A DNA stretch of 64,000 nt from an uncultured Clostridia bacterium. GTDB lineage: Bacteria > Bacillota > Clostridia > Christensenellales > Borkfalkiaceae. The notes beneath the pieces were generated by a model, which was given only the letters and a program-made list of their open reading frames with translations, was not told the origin of the DNA and ran no database searches. The position numbers were made by a program, and so were the translations under genes. The DNA lies in the NCBI GenBank assembly GCA_947588985.1, contig CANQBG010000001.1, positions 1 through 64,000 of the forward strand, given 5' to 3'. Of this stretch, positions 58,942 through 64,000 are shown in pieces (within the stretch, counting starts at the first letter, position 1; the number at the start of each line of letters is the position of its first letter).

Positions 58942-60786
58942 TTAGTCGTTGACGTTGACGGAGGTCATTCTGCGCCACCGCCATTCGCATTGATCGGGAT
59001 CGGGCTCAAAGACTTCTCCCCCGCCCAAGTGGTCGAGGAGCCGCTCTTCGAGCTCGGGGATGCGGTCCGTCTTACCCGCGAGGAAGTCCCCGAGTTTGCG
59101 CGCCGCCGAATACAGCCGCTCTTTGAGCGCGCCGATGCGGATCTCCTGCACGTCGAACCCGCCGTACGTATTTTCTCGCTCCCACTGCTCCCGGAAGGTC
59201 TCGAGAAATTCCTCCGTGAGGTGCGGAAGAAGGCGCAGATCCCGCTGGATCGCCCAAAGCGCACCTTTGTCCTTCGCCCGATAGGCGGCCCGCAGCCTTA
59301 TCCCGAGGTCGGCCTTGAGGGTGAGGACTTGCGCCAAGGCGTGTTGCGTCTTGAAGAGATAGGAAAATTGTCCCCCGCGCCGCACCGTTTGGGCAAGGCG
59401 GACGGCATGGCGGCGATAGCGCGCGCTTACGCCCTCCGGCACCGTGGAATCGAGCGTCCCCAGGAGGACGTCGTTGAAGAGCAGATATTTGTTGGCCGTG
59501 TTGCGCCCCTCTATCCCGCCGCTGTCCGTCGTGCGGTTGCACAGGTCGATGGTGAGAAATTCCGAGAGCGTGAGCCCCGTGAGCGAGCGCATTGCCTCCT
59601 CCATGCCGGCTTCGTCCGCGCCGTAATTGCGGCGCGCGCAGTAGAGCAGCGTCGGAAGTACGGCAAAATGCGAGCACTCGCCGCCGTTATCCCCCCATCC
59701 CGTGACGATGTAGCGGGGGATCCCCTCCTCGATACAGGCCGCGATCGAGGCCCGGCAGGTGCGGAGGGAATCTCCGTTCTCGGGGGTGTAGCCGTGCCAC
59801 TTGCACGCCCCGCCGGCAAAGCCTACGGGATTGCCGATCATGGCGTGGCGGCGAAGATTTTGGAGGTAGACCTCCTCGGAAGTCGTGCCGTAGTCCCAAT
59901 AGATGAGCTCCACGCCCTTGGGGATCTTCGACGCGACCTCGGGGGGAAGTTTTTCGCCGTATTGCGCCTGCATGGTCTGCGAGAAGAACATATCCGACCA
60001 CATCATGGGCCGCTCGAACCCGTATTTTTTGCAGATGGAAAGCACGCGCATGAGGTGCTCCGTCATGATATCGAAGCGGGGGCGCGATCCGTGCAAGTCC
60101 TGATAGCGGCCGCGGCCGAGCATATAGGCCTCGTCCATGCCGATATTGAGATTGCGCGTGGAAAAACACTTGGCGCACGCGGCGATGATGCTCTCGAGGA
60201 AGCGATAGGTCTCCTCCTCCCCGACGAGCAGAATGTCGCCCGTATCGAAGAGGTGCCCCATCGCATAGTGGCGGGTGAGCGTGTTGAAATGCGCGAGCGT
60301 CTGGATATAGGGCACGAGCTCGATGCCGAATTTTTGGCAATACGCGTCGAGCCGCCGAAGGTCGGCTTCCGAATAGGGCGTGCGCAGATACCCGAAGTAG
60401 GGATACCCCTCGATGGGCAGGACGTCCTCCATGTAGAGCCCGAGGGAATCGTATCCCATGACGGCGAGATAGCGCACGAGCCGCTCGAAGGTCTCCACTT
60501 TGGGTACGGCGTTGCGCGAGCAGTCCGCCATATAGGTGAGATTTTCGAAGGCGGGGCGGATCTCCCCCTCCGCGGCTTCGCCGTCTGCGATGAGCTTGAG
60601 CGCATAGAAGATCTGCGACTTCTTCACATAGGAGACGGTGGCCACCTCCCCGAGGGAGATGCGCAGCGCGGGCCCCCGCCTTACGGTGACGGGCAGCCCC
60701 TCTTCCGAAAGCTCGATGCCGCACTCCGCAAGTTCCGCCGCGGCGGAGCGGATCTCTTCGGTTGCATTGAGACAAAGTTTCATCAT
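58942..60786 (-). CDS. GH20 beta-N-acetylhexosaminidase (GcnA-like)
   Basis: 614 residues from the ATG at 60786, with GAAGG nine bases before it. Residues 85-420 contain the conserved barrel: YMADCSRNAVPKVETFERLV, VPYIQTLAHFNTLTR, and NIGMDEAYMLGRGRYQD with the catalytic Asp-Glu pair, and VTGWGDNGGECS. This is the pattern of streptococcal GcnA, which removes terminal GlcNAc/GalNAc. No signal peptide, so imported oligosaccharides are the expected substrate. Its product fits NanE and amino-sugar use. Confidence 0.88.
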   Translation of the reverse strand: MMKLCLNATEEIRSAAAELAECGIELSEEGLPVTVRRGPALRISLGEVATVSYVKKSQIFYALKLIADGEAAEGEIRPAFENLTYMADCSRNAVPKVETFERLVRYLAVMGYDSLGLYMEDVLPIEGYPYFGYLRTPYSEADLRRLDAYCQKFGIELVPYIQTLAHFNTLTRHYAMGHLFDTGDILLVGEEETYRFLESIIAACAKCFSTRNLNIGMDEAYMLGRGRYQDLHGSRPRFDIMTEHLMRVLSICKKYGFERPMMWSDMFFSQTMQAQYGEKLPPEVASKIPKGVELIYWDYGTTSEEVYLQNLRRHAMIGNPVGFAGGACKWHGYTPENGDSLRTCRASIAACIEEGIPRYIVTGWGDNGGECSHFAVLPTLLYCARRNYGADEAGMEEAMRSLTGLTLSEFLTIDLCNRTTDSGGIEGRNTANKYLLFNDVLLGTLDSTVPEGVSARYRRHAVRLAQTVRRGGQFSYLFKTQHALAQVLTLKADLGIRLRAAYRAKDKGALWAIQRDLRLLPHLTEEFLETFREQWERENTYGGFDVQEIRIGALKERLYSAARKLGDFLAGKTDRIPELEERLLDHLGGGEVFEPDPDQCEWRWRRMTSVNVND

Positions 60787-60841
60787 ACCTTTCATCCTTC
60801 GCCGGATGACAGGCCCCGGCGCGTTTGATTTTTATCGAAAG

Positions 60842-60865
60842 GATACCCCCGTCACCGAGGGTATC
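60842..60865 (-). terminator. Weak terminator after phosphodiester glycosidase gene
   Basis: GATACCC (60842-60848) pairs with GGGTATC (60859-60865), 29 bases past the stop on the minus strand, followed by CTTTC; the T run is short, so termination may be partial. Confidence 0.5.
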
Positions 60866-60893
60866 GCATGCTTTGTGGCGCGCAGCCGAAGCC

Positions 60894-62519
60894 TCACGCC
60901 TTCTTGGAAGTGATGAGGAAGCCGTTCATGACGACGCGGGTCTTGGTGACGTCGGCAATGCCGAAGTCGCTCGAGCGGACGAGGACGCGGGGGGTCTCCT
61001 CCCCCACTCCGCGGACGGTGAGCTGGGTGGACCCGCCTCCGTCGAAGTTGGCGGCCACGTCGCAGCCGTAGTAGTAGACGAATTCCGCGAGTTCGGGAAG
61101 GTTGAGGCCGTGGGGATCGGTATCGACGCGGACATCCGCCGTCTTGCTCGCGCCGTACCAGAGCGACTCGACGGCAAAGAGGACGACGGTGCCGTCGGGT
61201 TTGAGGCCGACCGCCGTACGGGGAATATCGCGGTTTTGCGCGCCGTTGGTATTTTCAAGGGTGACGGTAGAGGCCACCGCGCCGTCTAAAACCAAGGCCT
61301 GTCTGCAGCCGAGGATGGTATCGAAGCCGTTCCACGCGCCGTCGGGCGAGCTCACGGTGAAGGAGACGGTGTCCCCCTCGGAGAGCGAGGAGAGATAGGC
61401 GGCGAGGCTATTCGAGGTGGATTTGGTCAGAAGCCAGCCATAGCCCTCTCCGCCGCTGAGCTTGACGCCGGAGCCCCCTTCCTTGATCTCGAGCACTTTG
61501 AGGGTGGTGCCTTGCGTATTATCCACCTTCACGGCGACGCCCTTGGTAAAGCTCGTCGGCGTGGTGCGCGTGAGGTAGGAGATGTAGGCGGTGTCCGCCG
61601 TGGCGTTATCGCGGACTTCAAACGACTCGTTGCCGTTTTTGACGGAATAGAAGAGCTTGGCCTTGACCCACTGCTCCTTGACGGCGGGGTCGGTCGGGTC
61701 TCCTTCCACGGTCATGATGGGCGCGATCTGCGCCGTATCCCCCTTCACGCCGAAGAGCATGGGCGCGGAGGCGGGCACGTCGGAAGAATCGTCTTTATAA
61801 TCGAAACTTTGGCCTACATTGTGGCCGTCTTTGACGATGACGCCGTCTTTGACGAAGGCGTTGACGCAATAATTTCCGAAGAAGTCGGCGTTGATGGAGG
61901 CGTAGACCTGTCCTCCCGTCGCCTGTTCCCACGCCTGTGCCATCGCATAGGGCGTCGTCTTGACGAATTTGAAATCCGTCGTGGCGTTGTCTTTGGTCCC
62001 CGCCGCGATGCCCGCCTTGGAGAGATCGACCTCAATGGTATAGACCACCGAAGTCTTGCCGTCCGAGAGCGTCATGGTGTTCTTTACGAGATGGACGCCG
62101 TCCGCGAGCCTTGTCACCTCTTGGGTGACGCCGCTGAACTTTTGCGGCGCATAGTCCGCGCGGTTGATGACGGTGAAGGGATCGGTGTAGTCGCACACGT
62201 CGCACTTCAACCCGTTTCGGAAGGTATGCGCGGCCTTGCCCGAGACCTGATCCTCATGTTCGCAGGTAGCCGCATGCCAATGGTCGGTCTCGTCGTATGT
62301 CCACGCAGTCGCGAAGGAATGCTCGTGCGCGGGCTCTTCGGGCCCCTCGGGCTCTTTGGGCATCTCCTTGCCGCATTCGTCGCACTTTCCGTCGGCGTCC
62401 GCATCGACGTGCTCGGTGTGCCCGCCCTCGCTGTTCGGCGTACAGGCGCCGAGCGCAAACGTAAACGCCATCACGAGGCTTACGAGCGCCACGAAGAGGT
62501 GAAAGAAGTGTTTTTTCAT
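60894..62519 (-). CDS. Phosphodiester glycosidase (NAGPA/PF09992-type) lipoprotein
   Basis: 541 residues from the ATG at 62519 with GGAG seven bases upstream. Lipobox FALGACTP, then HVDADADGKCDECG (about 36-50) and an HEHSF/HWHAATCEH/CDVCDYTD cysteine-histidine segment (60-115). The C-terminal half has the NAGPA-type core: RTAVGLKPDGTVVLFAVESLWYGASKT, LAEFVYYYGCDVAANFDGGGSTQLTVRG. In animals this fold removes GlcNAc from a GlcNAc-1-phosphodiester; bacterial members cleave phosphodiester-linked sugars. It acts on the cell surface. Confidence 0.88.
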   Translation of the reverse strand: MKKHFFHLFVALVSLVMAFTFALGACTPNSEGGHTEHVDADADGKCDECGKEMPKEPEGPEEPAHEHSFATAWTYDETDHWHAATCEHEDQVSGKAAHTFRNGLKCDVCDYTDPFTVINRADYAPQKFSGVTQEVTRLADGVHLVKNTMTLSDGKTSVVYTIEVDLSKAGIAAGTKDNATTDFKFVKTTPYAMAQAWEQATGGQVYASINADFFGNYCVNAFVKDGVIVKDGHNVGQSFDYKDDSSDVPASAPMLFGVKGDTAQIAPIMTVEGDPTDPAVKEQWVKAKLFYSVKNGNESFEVRDNATADTAYISYLTRTTPTSFTKGVAVKVDNTQGTTLKVLEIKEGGSGVKLSGGEGYGWLLTKSTSNSLAAYLSSLSEGDTVSFTVSSPDGAWNGFDTILGCRQALVLDGAVASTVTLENTNGAQNRDIPRTAVGLKPDGTVVLFAVESLWYGASKTADVRVDTDPHGLNLPELAEFVYYYGCDVAANFDGGGSTQLTVRGVGEETPRVLVRSSDFGIADVTKTRVVMNGFLITSKKA

Positions 62520-62561
62520 AGTCAATCTCCTTATCCGATATCCTTCTGTCTTTCACTCCGA

Positions 62562-62590
62562 ATTGTAATACATCTTCGGGGTTTTGTCAA
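62562..62590 (-). promoter_or_regulatory. Sigma-A promoter of phosphodiester glycosidase gene
   Basis: TTGACA (62590-62585), 17-base spacer, TACAAT (62567-62562) on the minus strand, about 42 bases before the start codon. Confidence 0.85.
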
Positions 62591-62699
62591 TGGATTTGAA
62601 AAAAATTTTTTCTCATTTTCGCATTTTCGGCGGCTGTTTCCAAGAAATTGTGCGCCGCTCTCCCCTCCGCGCGAGAAAATGATACTTTTTTTCATGCAA

Positions 62700-62726
62700 A
62701 GAGACGGACCGTTTCGGCCCGCCTCT
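62700..62726 (-). terminator. Terminator of the partial 3' gene
   Basis: Minus strand AGAGGCGGGCCG, loop AAA, CGGTCCGTCTCT (two G-U pairs), followed by TTTGC, 28 bases past the stop codon. Confidence 0.65.
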
Positions 62727-62754
62727 TCGGTATGGGGGAATGATGACGGATAGA

Positions 62755-64000
62755 TCATTTGAGGTCTACGCGGTGCGTGACGTTGCCCGTGGAGTTGGCC
62801 ATGAGGTTGTATTCGAGGACGTATTGCACCACGGAATGTGCGGGGATCTTGATCTTGTAGCGGAGCGCCTTATCGAACCCGTCTCCGTGCTCGTCGCCGC
62901 CCGAGCGAGCCATGGAATACGTCCACGAATCGGGCACGCGCTTCCCTTCCATGTCGCGCACGAGCACGACGACGGCGCCGGTACAGCCGAGGAAGAGCGT
63001 GATCTCGCGCTCTTGTTCCCCTTGGTTGACAAAGGTGAAGAGGTCCTGATAGTCCTTCATCCAATTGCCGATATTGGGGAATTCGCCGCGCGTATCATAG
63101 TAGTTGCACCCCACTTGGATGCGCTCTCCGTCTTTGTTGACGGTGTGGAAAGTCGTCATGTCCGTCCCGACGGCACTGTGATTTTGCTGCACGTCGATGT
63201 GCGTCACCCACGTCGTGAGGTTTTGGGTGTGCTTCGTCGTGTTGGGGATGCGCGTATTGGGCGTCCCCGTTCCGGGCGCGTCGTCGCTGTAATAGTTGTC
63301 GAAGGTGACGGGCAGCGATTGGGCGGGCGTGACGTCGTTGAAGATCCACGTCGCCTCGTTATCCACGACGTACCCCACGTCCTCGCCCGTATGCACTTCG
63401 CCATAGACGGGATCGTTGAGCCCCATGTGCGTATCGCACCCCTCTCCGCCGGGCATGACCTTGGAGATATCGTTATAGACATAATACGCGCCTTCCGCCT
63501 TTCCGACGACGTCGAAGAGGACGGCCGCATTGCCGCATTCGCTGTTGGTGGAGCGGTTGTTGGCGGTGCCGGCCACGTTGAACCCGTCGAACGCGTCCTG
63601 CGTGGTCCCGCCCATGACATACATATATTTCCCCGCGGGAATGCGATAGGTCGTGGGCTGGAAGTCGTGCACGCTGTAGTTCCCGTCGAAGTTGTAGTAT
63701 GCCGCGTAGTAGGCCTGCTGCCGTTCGGTGAGATCGGAGAGATCGGGCAATTCGAAGCGGGTGTTATAGAAGTCGATCCACTCCTTTTCTCCGAGATAGG
63801 AGCCCTTCCCCTCGAGTTGCCAACCGATGTTGCGGACGGTGATGTAGATGTCCTCCGTCCCCGTGTTGGTCACGCGGTAGCCGTAATACACGCCGTTGTC
63901 GGGGAAGTTCCACGGCGCGCCGAGGTCCTTGAGGCCGTTGCTCTGCTGTTCCATCGTGAAATACACGCTCTGATCGGAGACATCTTGCCGCGTGGTGCAA
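62755..64000 (-). CDS. Uncharacterised beta-rich protein, C-terminal part
   Basis: The frame is open to the right edge, so the N-terminus is outside the window; 414 residues are visible. It is rich in Tyr, Asn, Asp and Gly (VYYGYRVTNTGTEDIYITVRNIGWQ, YRIPAGKYMYVMGGTTQDAFDGFNVAG, FVNQGEQEREITLFLGCTGAVVVLVRD), typical of secreted beta-sandwich sugar-binding or glycosidase-accessory proteins. No catalytic motif recognised. A terminator and the promoter of the phosphodiester glycosidase separate it from the next gene, so it is a separate unit. Confidence 0.75.
   Translation of the reverse strand, partial: CTTRQDVSDQSVYFTMEQQSNGLKDLGAPWNFPDNGVYYGYRVTNTGTEDIYITVRNIGWQLEGKGSYLGEKEWIDFYNTRFELPDLSDLTERQQAYYAAYYNFDGNYSVHDFQPTTYRIPAGKYMYVMGGTTQDAFDGFNVAGTANNRSTNSECGNAAVLFDVVGKAEGAYYVYNDISKVMPGGEGCDTHMGLNDPVYGEVHTGEDVGYVVDNEATWIFNDVTPAQSLPVTFDNYYSDDAPGTGTPNTRIPNTTKHTQNLTTWVTHIDVQQNHSAVGTDMTTFHTVNKDGERIQVGCNYYDTRGEFPNIGNWMKDYQDLFTFVNQGEQEREITLFLGCTGAVVVLVRDMEGKRVPDSWTYSMARSGGDEHGDGFDKALRYKIKIPAHSVVQYVLEYNLMANSTGNVTHRVDLK

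Overview
The window is about 58-60% GC by eye and comes from an endospore-forming member of the Bacillota (Clostridia-like). The grounds are a complete spoIIIAA-AH set, spoIVB, gerW/ytfJ, a SpoIIM-like protein, the conserved nusB-folD-ispA-dxs-tlyA-nadK-argR-recN-spoIVB order and Lpl-type sugar transport genes. A gut or host-associated uncultured Clostridia lineage would fit the load of glycoside hydrolases, but the sequence alone does not fix a genus.

Layout. 1-4955 (+): glycogen/alpha-glucan metabolism (end of glgA, glgP, a GH13 amylase). 4956-5347: a non-coding stretch with several repeats. 5348-9971: an XRE regulator, a tyrosine recombinase, hflX and a membrane protein on the + strand, a Cys-rich mini-protein on the - strand, and lexA (+) with a readable SOS promoter. 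Four dyads of the AACCCATTTT type are scattered here. 10017-18756 (-): rluB, two D,D-carboxypeptidases, gerW, a DUF2953 gene, scpA/scpB, an M50 protease, lysA and a SpoIIM-like gene. 18823-27476 (-): spoIVB, recN, argR, nadK, tlyA, dxs, ispA, folD, nusB, with xseA/xseB missing. 27529-32353 (-): an Asp23-type gene and spoIIIAH to spoIIIAA, with a sigma-E-type promoter before spoIIIAA.

32461-35064: GH51 arabinofuranosidase (-). 35220-38023 (+): a lytic transglycosylase, tRNA-Leu(AAG), then a visibly AT-richer group of small genes: a frameshifted GIY-YIG nuclease, a TfoX-N protein between two direct repeats, a zinc-ribbon protein and a PNPOx-like protein. 38092-64000 (-): a large glycan-foraging region with GH36, NanE, a GH26-like lipoprotein, a GDPD protein, a BIG2 lipoprotein, a DUF4127 protein, an LplC/LplB/solute-binding ABC importer without its ATPase, a 1612-residue lipoprotein with three internal repeats, GH31, GH20 (GcnA-like), a phosphodiester glycosidase and one more secreted protein cut by the window edge.

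How it fits together. Surface lipoproteins and exo-glycosidases would trim glycans, possibly including phosphodiester-linked ones (GDPD plus NAGPA-like enzyme). The ABC importer would take up oligosaccharides, NanE would process ManNAc-6-P, and glucose surplus would go to glycogen. The most unusual signals are a dispersed motif of about 20 bp (ATTATGTCNGNMATARTACT) found at six loci both inside and between genes, the shared dyads around the XRE/recombinase/hflX/lexA block, and two genes (lysA, spoIIIAA) whose promoters place the start site on the A of the start codon.
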